64,000 nucleotides of DNA from an uncultured Ruminococcus sp. Its GTDB lineage: Bacteria > Bacillota > Clostridia > Oscillospirales > Ruminococcaceae. The stretch's first letter is position 1. The number at the start of each line of letters is the position of its first letter. Under the pieces are notes generated by a model. The model was given only the letters and a program-made list of their open reading frames with translations, was not told where the DNA came from and searched no databases. Location: positions 1 through 64,000 of the forward strand of contig UPZA01000003.1 of the NCBI GenBank assembly GCA_900538575.1. Reading direction: 5' to 3'. The translations under genes were made by a program, and so were the position numbers. This document shows, piece by piece, positions 52,017 to 59,803 of this stretch.

Positions 52017-54659
52017 TTATTTTCCGTAATAAGCGAGCATATAAAGACGCTTTAATTCGTCAATCCTCGGCAGACGAGGATTAGCTGTAGTACACTGGTC
52101 GTCAAAAGCCTTGTAAGCGAGATCGTCCAATGCGCCCTCATAGGTCTTAGGATCTATATAAGATCTCTTATCATTTTCGCCTGCTTCCTTGATAGTCAAA
52201 GGAATATTTACTTCCTTCATTAGATTTCTTACAGCGTCTGCAAGAGCCTTTACCCCTTCCTGAGCCGTTGCGTTCTGCGGAATTAATCCGAGCATCTTGG
52301 CGATTTCAGCATAACGCTCAGGTGCGATATAATGATCGTATTTCGGCCATGCTGCAAATTTTGTAGGAGTAGGTTCTCCGTTATATTCGATAACATGCGG
52401 CAGCAGATATGCGTTAGCAAGACCGTGAGGAATGTGGAACTCTCCTCCAAGCTTGTGCGCTAACGAATGATTTACGCCGAGGAATGCATTTGTAAACGCC
52501 ATACCGGCTATACAGGACGCATTGTGCATTTTTTCTCTTGAAAGCTCGTCGGCATTCTTATATGAGCTTGGAAGATACTCAAACACCAGCTTGATGGCAT
52601 GAAGCGCAAGAGCGTCGGTATAATCGTTAGCAAGAACTGAAACATAAGCTTCAATCGCATGAGTAAGAACGTCAAGACCGGTAAATGCAGTAGATGACTT
52701 AGGAACTGTATAAACGAATTCAGGATCTATAATTGCTACGTCAGGAGTCAGCTCATAATCGGCAAGAGGATATTTCATATTCTTGCTCTTGTCAGAAATA
52801 ACCGCAAACGAAGTAACTTCAGAGCCGGTACCGGAAGTTGTAGGAATAGAAACCATTTTAGCCTTTTTACCCATCTTAGGGAACTTATAAACTCTTTTAC
52901 GGATATCCATAAATTTCTGAGCCATACCGATAAAGTCGGCGTCAGGATTTTCATAGAAGAGCCACATAGCCTTAGCTGCGTCCATTGCTGAACCGCCGCC
53001 AAGAGCAACGATTACATCAGGCTGGAAAGAATTCATAACCGCTACGCCTTTACGGACTGTTGTAAGGTCAGGATCAGGCTCTACCTCGCTGAATATCTCA
53101 ATAGAAGGCTTGTTAGCATTTTTATTTAGCTGATATAATACCCTTTCAACATAGCCGAACTGTACCATACCCGGATCGGCTACGATCATAACTCTGTTCA
53201 TATCAGGCATCTTTGCAAGATACTGAACCGAACCCGGTTCAAAATAAATCTTTTCAGGAACCTTAAACCACTGCATATTCAATCTCCTCTTAGCCACTTT
53301 CTTTCTGTTGATAAGGTTTTTAGCCGTAACGTTTTCAGAAACGGAATTCTTACCATAGGAACCGCAGCCAAGAGTAAGCGAAGGCGCCATTGAGTTATAT
53401 ACGTCGCCGATAGCTCCGAAAGAAGCTGGAGAATTTACTACGACACGGCTTGCCTTCATTGTTTCGCCGTATTTTTCAATAAGCTCGTCGTTAGTCGAGT
53501 GAATTACTGCGGTATGACCGGCGCCGTGCTTGAGCATTTCCTCACACATTTCAAACGCATGCTCTGTGCTGTCTGATTTTACAACAGCCAGAACCGGCGA
53601 AAGCTTTTCAAGCGCAAGCGGATACTGATCAGCGTTGGTTCCGCCTATTTCTACGCAGAGCACCTTTGTTTCCTTAGGAATCGAAATGCCTGCCTTTTCA
53701 GCAATCTGCCACGGATACTGACCTACTACCCAAGGCTGAACGGCCATTTTTTCAACGTTTATTACTACGTCCTGAATCTTCTGAATGTCCTCAGGCTTAG
53801 CGAAATAGCAGCCCTGCTCCTTCATAAAGGCAACGGCCTCATCATAAACCTCAGTATCAATTATAGCAGCCTGCTCAGACGCGCAGATCATACCGTTATC
53901 AAATGATTTTGAAAGAATAAGATCGTTAAGGGCCTGTTTAAGCTTAGCGGTTTTTTCAATATAGCATGGAGTATTTCCGGGGCCAACTCCAAGAGCCGGC
54001 TTACCTGCCGAATAAGCAGCCTTAACCATTCCCGGACCGCCTGTTGCAAGAATTGTAGCAACGTCAGGATGATTCATAAGAAATCCGGTCGCTTCAATTG
54101 AAGGAACCTCGATCCACTGAACACAGTTTTCAGGAGCGCCTGCGGCAACGGCAGCGTCTCTTACTATTTCAGCGGCTCTTACAGAACATTTCTGAGCGTT
54201 CGGATGGAATCCGAAAATAATAGGGTTTCTTGTTTTCGCGCATATAATAGATTTAAACATCGTAGTTGACGTAGGATTTGTTACAGGAGTAACGCCGGCA
54301 ACAATACCGACAGGCTCGCCGATTTCAAGATAACCTTCGTTTTCATTATCTTCGATTACGCCGACCGTCTTCTCGTATTTAATAGAATGCCAGATATATT
54401 CAGTAGAAAAAATATTTTTAGTTACTTTATCTTCAAAGATACCTCTTCCTGTTTCCTCTACAGCCATCTTAGCAAGCTCCATCTGAGCAGAAAGACCAGC
54501 AAGAGCCATAGCCTTGGTGATTTTGTCAATTTGCTCCTGATCGAGCTTCATGTATTCGTCAAGCGCAGCCTTAGCCTTAGCAACAAGCTCATCCACCATT
54601 GCCTTCGGATCAACCTGAGGCTGCTCGGCGGTCTTATTTGCATCCTTTTCCTTTGCCAT
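52017..54659 (-). CDS. adhE: Bifunctional acetaldehyde-CoA/alcohol dehydrogenase AdhE
   Basis: An 880-aa fusion that reduces acetyl-CoA to acetaldehyde and then to ethanol, each step using NADH, thereby regenerating NAD+ in fermentation. Residues 1-440 are the aldehyde dehydrogenase half, with the catalytic Cys in NGMICASEQA near 257. After a linker, the iron-dependent alcohol dehydrogenase half has GGGSAMDAAKA near 555 and a metal-binding region around ALDVLTHAIEAYVS and NHSLAHKLGG. The length is standard. The promoter and an exact Rex operator lie just upstream, so expression should follow the NADH/NAD+ ratio. Confidence 0.97.
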   Translation of the reverse strand: MAKEKDANKTAEQPQVDPKAMVDELVAKAKAALDEYMKLDQEQIDKITKAMALAGLSAQMELAKMAVEETGRGIFEDKVTKNIFSTEYIWHSIKYEKTVGVIEDNENEGYLEIGEPVGIVAGVTPVTNPTSTTMFKSIICAKTRNPIIFGFHPNAQKCSVRAAEIVRDAAVAAGAPENCVQWIEVPSIEATGFLMNHPDVATILATGGPGMVKAAYSAGKPALGVGPGNTPCYIEKTAKLKQALNDLILSKSFDNGMICASEQAAIIDTEVYDEAVAFMKEQGCYFAKPEDIQKIQDVVINVEKMAVQPWVVGQYPWQIAEKAGISIPKETKVLCVEIGGTNADQYPLALEKLSPVLAVVKSDSTEHAFEMCEEMLKHGAGHTAVIHSTNDELIEKYGETMKASRVVVNSPASFGAIGDVYNSMAPSLTLGCGSYGKNSVSENVTAKNLINRKKVAKRRLNMQWFKVPEKIYFEPGSVQYLAKMPDMNRVMIVADPGMVQFGYVERVLYQLNKNANKPSIEIFSEVEPDPDLTTVRKGVAVMNSFQPDVIVALGGGSAMDAAKAMWLFYENPDADFIGMAQKFMDIRKRVYKFPKMGKKAKMVSIPTTSGTGSEVTSFAVISDKSKNMKYPLADYELTPDVAIIDPEFVYTVPKSSTAFTGLDVLTHAIEAYVSVLANDYTDALALHAIKLVFEYLPSSYKNADELSREKMHNASCIAGMAFTNAFLGVNHSLAHKLGGEFHIPHGLANAYLLPHVIEYNGEPTPTKFAAWPKYDHYIAPERYAEIAKMLGLIPQNATAQEGVKALADAVRNLMKEVNIPLTIKEAGENDKRSYIDPKTYEGALDDLAYKAFDDQCTTANPRLPRIDELKRLYMLAYYGK

Positions 54660-54712
54660 TTGATTATCCTCCTATAAAATAAATATGAATTGATAAATTT
54701 TCATAAACGGAC

Positions 54713-54730
54713 TTGTTAATTTCTTAACAA
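54713..54730. promoter_or_regulatory. Rex operator upstream of adhE
   Basis: TTGTTAA, 4 bases and TTAACAA make a perfect Rex-box palindrome. It lies immediately downstream of the -10 box on the minus strand, over the expected transcription start, so Rex bound at low NADH would block adhE. Confidence 0.9.
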
Positions 54731-54734
54731 TGTC

Positions 54735-54763
54735 ATTATACCACATTGTTATTTTTTTGTCAA
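54735..54763 (-). promoter_or_regulatory. adhE promoter
   Basis: On the minus strand TTGACA (54758-54763), 17 bp and TATAAT (54735-54740). An extra 8-bp dyad, AACAATGT/ACATTGTT (54727-54750), overlaps the -10 box and shares bases with the Rex site. Confidence 0.9.
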
Positions 54764-54848
54764 TAGGCTTATGAAATAATTTATAACGAATTATAAGCCT
54801 ATTTTTCCCCGTCTTTTCTACAATATGCCGAATAGTTTTATAAAAAAA

Positions 54849-55307
54849 CTATATCTCGTTTTTTTTATCGCAGCATTCTAAATATTCTTCAAAAATTTCG
54901 GCCGCGTCTCTAACAAGCTCAGCGCAAGGTCTCTTCTTATAATACTCTCCGTTTCGTTCAGAAGGCGTATATCCATCGGCCTCCATTCCCAAAAGCTGAC
55001 GACATACTATATATTTATTACGCTCCTTAAATCTTTCCGCAAGCGTTTGAATAAGCCTATAATGCTCCTTTTTTGCATTCATGTTCTTAGGATCTGAATA
55101 ACCGTATTTTATTCCGGCAGCCATAAACATTCCGCTTACAGCTCCGCAGACCTCTCTCATTCTGCCCATTCCCCCTCCGAAGGAGGAGGAAATCATTACA
55201 GCCGTTTCAAAATCAATTCCCAGATCCTCGGCAAAGGCTCCGAAAACAGACTGCGAACAATTATAACCCTTTTTAAATAGCTCAACTGCCTTTTCTGATT
55301 TTTTCAT
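54849..55307 (-). CDS. C_GCAxxG_C_C family redox protein
   Basis: A 152-aa protein with the named Cys pattern: Cys in YNCSQSVFGAF near residue 17, a GGGMGRMREVCGAVSGM block near 45-60 and the C-terminal Cys residues (YIVCRQLLG, KRPCAEL, LECCDKK). The family is thought to bind metal or take part in redox chemistry; the exact reaction is unknown. It ends a likely minus-strand operon behind the zinc-ribbon protein (20-base gap) and PFK. Length is typical. Confidence 0.9.
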   Translation of the reverse strand: MKKSEKAVELFKKGYNCSQSVFGAFAEDLGIDFETAVMISSSFGGGMGRMREVCGAVSGMFMAAGIKYGYSDPKNMNAKKEHYRLIQTLAERFKERNKYIVCRQLLGMEADGYTPSERNGEYYKKRPCAELVRDAAEIFEEYLECCDKKNEI

Positions 55308-55326
55308 TATATATTCTCCGTTACTC

Positions 55327-55599
55327 CTATTTATAAGCCTTATTGATTTTTAGCTTTTCACCGCAATGAGGGCAATATTTTATAACAAAACCTTTAATGG
55401 ACAAAGCTTTTCCGCAATAGGGACATCTGACAAATATTATTCCAAATATAATACCCGCTGCCGATATTGCTCCTCCTATACAAATAAACTTCATATAAAA
55501 TTTGCTGAATGACTGAATAATTAGCGGCAGACCGGCTAACGCAATACCCGTCGATATTATTCCCAGTATTATCAATTTTGATAGATTCGGATTTTTCAT
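55327..55599 (-). CDS. Small membrane protein with zinc ribbon
   Basis: A 90-aa protein with two transmembrane helices (about residues 8-30 and 34-54) followed by a zinc ribbon of two CxxC knuckles, CPYCGKA and CPHCGEK. The ribbon should face the cytoplasm. The function is unknown; it lies between PFK and the C_GCAxxG_C_C protein on the same strand. Confidence 0.8.
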   Translation of the reverse strand: MKNPNLSKLIILGIISTGIALAGLPLIIQSFSKFYMKFICIGGAISAAGIIFGIIFVRCPYCGKALSIKGFVIKYCPHCGEKLKINKAYK

Positions 55600-55639
55600 T
55601 TACTTCACCTCTGTAATTGTAGTAAGATAAAAGCGTAAA

Positions 55640-56860
55640 TCAAAACCAATTAGGTATTTTAAAGTGTACGGGCATACCGTTTTTCATCAGTATATTAAGT
55701 TCTCCCTGTATAAGCGGAAGAAAATAATCCAGCGCCTGCGACGTCACATTGTTACCCTGATTATTTATCCATTCCTTAGGAAAAAGCTTTTCTTTATTTG
55801 CTACTTCATTCGCGTCAACAGGGACTATTTCTGAAAAATAAGGTCTGTCGCTTATTCTTTTAAACGCCATCATTTTTCCGGTCATTCCTTCAACAGCGGC
55901 TTTAACCGCTTCCTCTCCTATTCTGACAGATTCGTCAATATCAGTTTTAGAGGCTATGTGAGAGGCGCATCTCTGCATAACGTTCAGCTCTATTGAACGT
56001 ACCTTACAGCCAATCTCTTCCCTCACGATATTTTCGAGACATTTGCCGATTCCCGAAAGATATTTATGACCAAAGCTGTCATTTGCCCCCGACTGAAAAC
56101 CCTCGGCCGCATATTCTCCTCCGCTCAGCTTCAGTCCCTCGGAAACGGCTATAATAACCGCTTTATGCTCTCCGAGCATTCTGTTGACGTCCTCCAGAAA
56201 ACGCTCTATGCTGAAAGGAGCCTCCGGAAGATAAATCAAATGAGGAGCGTTCTCATCGTTAGCCTTTAAAACACATGCGGACGCGGCAAGCCATCCGGCG
56301 TCCCTTCCCATTATCTCAACTATCGTAACAGATTTTACACTGTAAACCGAGCTATCTCTTGTAATTTCCTGAAGAGTTGCCGCTACATACTTTGCAGCAG
56401 AACCGAAACCGGGCGTATGATCGGTACACATAAGATCATTATCTATCGTTTTGGGTATTCCAACAACCTTTATAGCTATATTATTTTTCCTGAAATATTC
56501 AGAAAGCTTTAAAACGGTATCCATAGAGTCGTTGCCGCCTATATAAAAAAACATATCTATACCATTCTTTTTAAAGGTATTTAATATCTTTTCGTATACT
56601 TTATCGTCATTCTCAGGCAGCTTGTAACGACATGAGCCTAAAACCGTAGACGGCGTCAGCTTTAATAGCTCCAGGTCCTCATTGCTTCGGATTATTGTTC
56701 TCAGATCCACAAGCTCCCCGTTTATGATTCCTTCGATTCCGTTTATGGAGCCGTAAATTTTATCTATTTCCGGATTTTTGGAGGCCTCGGTAAATATGCC
56801 TGCCAACGACGCGTTAATCGCGCAGGTCGGTCCCCCTGACTGTGCTGCTGCTATATTCAT
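55640..56860 (-). CDS. 6-phosphofructokinase, probably pyrophosphate-dependent
   Basis: A 406-aa PFK-family enzyme that phosphorylates fructose 6-phosphate in glycolysis. Motifs: AAAQSGGPTCAINAS at the start (phosphate loop), YIGGNDSMD near residue 90, GIPKTIDNDL near 120 with the catalytic Asp, and EIMGRDAGWLA near 180. Asp/Asn at the GGND position and the Lys in PKTIDND are typical of the pyrophosphate-using group, and the length also fits. The start at 56860 follows ggggggaaaa; a longer frame reaches 56896. Confidence 0.9.
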   Translation of the reverse strand: MNIAAAQSGGPTCAINASLAGIFTEASKNPEIDKIYGSINGIEGIINGELVDLRTIIRSNEDLELLKLTPSTVLGSCRYKLPENDDKVYEKILNTFKKNGIDMFFYIGGNDSMDTVLKLSEYFRKNNIAIKVVGIPKTIDNDLMCTDHTPGFGSAAKYVAATLQEITRDSSVYSVKSVTIVEIMGRDAGWLAASACVLKANDENAPHLIYLPEAPFSIERFLEDVNRMLGEHKAVIIAVSEGLKLSGGEYAAEGFQSGANDSFGHKYLSGIGKCLENIVREEIGCKVRSIELNVMQRCASHIASKTDIDESVRIGEEAVKAAVEGMTGKMMAFKRISDRPYFSEIVPVDANEVANKEKLFPKEWINNQGNNVTSQALDYFLPLIQGELNILMKNGMPVHFKIPNWF

Positions 56861-56896
56861 TTTTCCCCCGATCACCGCTGTAAACGGATTCCGCAT

Positions 56897-57422
56897 TTTT
56901 TTACTGCGCGCGGCGCGCTGTATTTATATACCACTATTATTATAATATAGAATAAAAAAAATTACAAGTCTTACTCCGCCCCTCTCATTGCAGAATAAGA
57001 CCTGTAATTTAAAATTGTAAGTATATTAGCATTAATATACTGCAAAAGCCTCTCCAATACGTACGGTAAACGTATCCCCTTGCAGATTTTTGCGGAAGAA
57101 TCAAACATGCGCTCAAATTATGCCTGAACTATGAAATTCACTATGTAAAACAGCCTTTGACAATGCATTTTACTAATTACTGCGAAAACGCTTTAAACCA
57201 ATAAAGAATCAAATCAAAAAATAAACCGCTTTACCGATATAATGCTTATTTATACTAAACCTTGTTTCCATCAAGCTGCCTCAATTTCAACGTTTTTATT
57301 ATAATATATAAATCATGAAAAATCAACAGATTATATTGCGCCTTTTTTGAACTTTATTGACATATACGGTTACTGTTAAATAATAATATCAAAGCATATT
57401 TATACAACATATTTAAAAAATA
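56897..57422. other. Long intergenic region between divergent PFK and AraC genes
   Basis: No gene is visible on either strand. It contains a small hairpin (GTATATTA/TAATATAC near 57020) and is AT-rich. It should hold the promoters of both neighbours; only the AraC one is clear. Confidence 0.5.
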
Positions 57423-57451
57423 TTGACTTTGGCGTCTAATTATAGTATAAT
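57423..57451 (+). promoter_or_regulatory. Promoter of the AraC-type regulator
   Basis: TTGACT (57423-57428), 17 bp and TATAAT (57446-57451), 35 bases before the start codon. Confidence 0.8.
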
Positions 57452-57486
57452 AAGCCCAATAAATTAATAAAGAAATGAGGTAAAAT

Positions 57487-58326
57487 ATGAATAAAAAGAT
57501 AATAAGATTACGAAGTACTCCGACAAAGCATACAAAAAATAATCTTCTATATATGCAGGAAGTCGGTATTCTCCCCTCCGAATCAGCCGGTTATACAAAA
57601 AGAAAGCAAATTGATTCATATCTCATAATATTGGTAGATAAAGGAAAAGGATTTATAGAAATCAATAATACGGAATATATTCTGAGCAAAGGACAGTGCG
57701 CTTTTATTGACTGTAAAATCGAGCATTCATACAAATGCGATAAAAATGATCCTTGGGAGGTAAAGTGGCTGCATTTTAACGGTATCAGCGCCAAATATTA
57801 TTTCGATATGTTTTCAAAGGAAAGCTGCTGCGTTTTCACACCTCGCTTAATTAACGTTCTGAACGCTAAGGTTTGCGAAATAATTACGAATAACGCTCAT
57901 AAAAACAACAAAACAGAAATTATAAACGCTAAGCTGATTACAGATATTCTAACTGCAATACTGACAAATGAAGTAATTCCGGAAAATGGCGAGGAATCTG
58001 TAAATCAGATGAAATCAGTAAAAGAATACATAGACAATCATTTTACAGAAAGTATTAATCTCGATAAAATATCCTCTGAATTTTACATGAATAAATATTA
58101 TATCACCCGAGAATTTAAAAAGGAATACGGCGAAACAATTTTTCAGCATATTATCCGCCGCAGAATAGATTACGCAAAGGAGCTGCTTGCAACAACGAAT
58201 AAAACTATTGATGAAATATCCCATCTTTGCGGTTTTAACGACCAATGCTATTTTTCACGTCAATTCAAAAAAATAGAGGGAATCAGTTCTCTGAATTACA
58301 GAAAAAACAATAAGAATAATATATAA
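57487..58326 (+). CDS. AraC-family transcriptional regulator
   Basis: A 279-aa regulator. Residues 20-160 form an N-terminal cupin-type sensor (DKGKGFIEINN, then LSKGQCAFIDCKIEHSY), and the last 100 residues carry the two helix-turn-helix motifs, LDKISSEFYMNKYYITREFK and then IDEISHLCGFNDQCYFSRQFKK, the AraC signature. It probably binds a sugar or metabolite and activates a carbohydrate gene, which is not adjacent here. The gene is alone, with its own promoter and a terminator shared with rubrerythrin. Confidence 0.92.
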   Translation: MNKKIIRLRSTPTKHTKNNLLYMQEVGILPSESAGYTKRKQIDSYLIILVDKGKGFIEINNTEYILSKGQCAFIDCKIEHSYKCDKNDPWEVKWLHFNGISAKYYFDMFSKESCCVFTPRLINVLNAKVCEIITNNAHKNNKTEIINAKLITDILTAILTNEVIPENGEESVNQMKSVKEYIDNHFTESINLDKISSEFYMNKYYITREFKKEYGETIFQHIIRRRIDYAKELLATTNKTIDEISHLCGFNDQCYFSRQFKKIEGISSLNYRKNNKNNI

Positions 58327-58327
58327 A

Positions 58328-58354
58328 AAACCGACTGAATAATTCAGCCGGTTT
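58328..58354. terminator. Bidirectional terminator between AraC and rubrerythrin genes
   Basis: The stem AAACCGACTGAA/TTCAGCCGGTTT with one mismatch and a 3-nt loop has A and T tails on both sides of two convergent genes. Confidence 0.8.
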
Positions 58355-58362
58355 AAAATTTA

Positions 58363-58908
58363 TCAAAAATTTTTAGGTTTAATCATAAAGTATGACTGCG
58401 GATGCTTACATACCGGACATACCTCCGGAGCTTTACTTCCTATATGCACATGACCGCAATTTCTGCATTCCCATATCATATCCCCGTCGCGCGAAAATAC
58501 CAGACCGTCCTTGACGTTTTCCAGCAGCTTACGATAGCGTTCCTCATGCTCCTTCTCTATTTTACCGACTTCCTCAAAAAGATAAGCTATATCCTCAAAG
58601 CCTTCTTCTCTGGCATCCTTGGCAAACTTTGCGTACATGTCGGTCCACTCATAATTTTCGCCCTCCGCTGCTGCGGCAAGGTTTTCCTCGGTATCTGAAA
58701 TACCTCCGTTCAAAAGCTTAAACCATATCTTTGCGTGTTCCTTTTCATTTTCGGCAGTCTCAGTAAAAATAGCTGCAATTTGTTCATAGCCGTCTTTTTT
58801 CGCCTTTGATGCAAAGTATGTATATTTGTTTCTCGCCATTGACTCTCCGGCAAAGGCCGCCTCAAGGTTAGCATAGGTTTTTGTACCCTTTAGTTTATTA
58901 TCTTCCAT
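58363..58908 (-). CDS. Rubrerythrin
   Basis: A 181-aa non-haem iron protein that reduces hydrogen peroxide in anaerobes. The N-terminal ferritin-like four-helix domain has the diiron Glu residues in LEAAFAGESMARNKY near residue 15, AENEKEHAKIW near 52 and EEVGKIEKEHEERY near 110. The C-terminal rubredoxin domain has WECRNCGHVHIG and APEVCPVCKHPQSYF with its four Cys for one iron. Length and order are typical. Its own promoter lies just upstream. Confidence 0.96.
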   Translation of the reverse strand: MEDNKLKGTKTYANLEAAFAGESMARNKYTYFASKAKKDGYEQIAAIFTETAENEKEHAKIWFKLLNGGISDTEENLAAAAEGENYEWTDMYAKFAKDAREEGFEDIAYLFEEVGKIEKEHEERYRKLLENVKDGLVFSRDGDMIWECRNCGHVHIGSKAPEVCPVCKHPQSYFMIKPKNF

Positions 58909-58946
58909 TTAAACCGCCTCCGTAAAATAATTATTATTGCCATATT

Positions 58947-58976
58947 ATTATAACACATAAAGGAATATTTTGTCAA
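58947..58976 (-). promoter_or_regulatory. Rubrerythrin promoter
   Basis: On the minus strand TTGACA (58971-58976), 18 bp and TATAAT (58947-58952), 39 bases before the start codon. No PerR-like palindrome is obvious. Confidence 0.8.
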
Positions 58977-59059
58977 TACTCCACAAAAACAAGAAACATT
59001 TTAATTCATAAATCCGTTTATCATATTAACTCCAATAATTTCTAAGAATTATTCAAAGT

Positions 59060-59773
59060 TTAAAATAGCGTTTTTGCAATATCTATTGCGTCGTAAAGAT
59101 CAACTGTTCCGTTTTTATTGTAATCTCCGGCTATTAGCTGTTCTTCATTGAAATAGCTGCTGTCCATTAGATATTTTGCTATACCTATCGCGTCATACAG
59201 ATCAACAACCCCGTCAAAATTAACGTCTCCCGGAGTTATATCGGAAAGTGGAAATGATAAAACTGCCGACGTAGTAATAAAATTGTTTTCGTCTTTAATC
59301 GGCTCTCCGTCAGCCGAAAAGACAGGCGTCTCAAGCTCATCGTTCCTTTCAACAGCAAATGAATAAACATATCCGGCTATTTCCTCGTCGGTTATAAAAT
59401 CCGTATCTCTTATACTGAATTCATAATTATAAACAAGCAATTCTTCAGTTCCCTTATATTCCGGCACGCCCACAGTCATAATGTAGGAAACGTCGTCCTT
59501 GCCCTCAAGGGTGAACAAATAGATATTTTCCGCGGAATCTCCGGAAATAATCGTATCATAATATTTATAATTTCCTTCTTCTGTTATCTGCTCTATCGTT
59601 ATATAAACATTTCTATCCAGCTCAGTTGTAACAAATACGGCGCCGCATTTGTTACCGTGAATAGGATAATCCGGTTCTACGGCAACAGTTTCCGCTGAAA
59701 TTCCTGCGGCGGTATAAATGACCGAACCTATGGACAAAACAGCCGCTATTAAACCTGACAATATTTTTTTCAT
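59060..59773 (-). CDS. Secreted protein with C-terminal type I dockerin
   Basis: A 237-aa protein: signal peptide (core residues 6-26, cut near ISAE), a beta-rich domain of about 140 residues with no recognised family, and a dockerin in the last 60 residues. Its two calcium-binding repeats are visible as GDVNFDGVVDLYDAIGIAKY and GDYNKNGTVDLYDAIDIAK. It should dock to a cohesin of a cellulosome-like scaffold or the cell surface. It is the third gene in a minus-strand row with the two wall-binding proteins, 30 bases after the previous one. Confidence 0.9.
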   Translation of the reverse strand: MKKILSGLIAAVLSIGSVIYTAAGISAETVAVEPDYPIHGNKCGAVFVTTELDRNVYITIEQITEEGNYKYYDTIISGDSAENIYLFTLEGKDDVSYIMTVGVPEYKGTEELLVYNYEFSIRDTDFITDEEIAGYVYSFAVERNDELETPVFSADGEPIKDENNFITTSAVLSFPLSDITPGDVNFDGVVDLYDAIGIAKYLMDSSYFNEEQLIAGDYNKNGTVDLYDAIDIAKTLF

Positions 59774-59803
59774 AACGTAAACACTCCAATTATAGTTTTT
59801 TTA

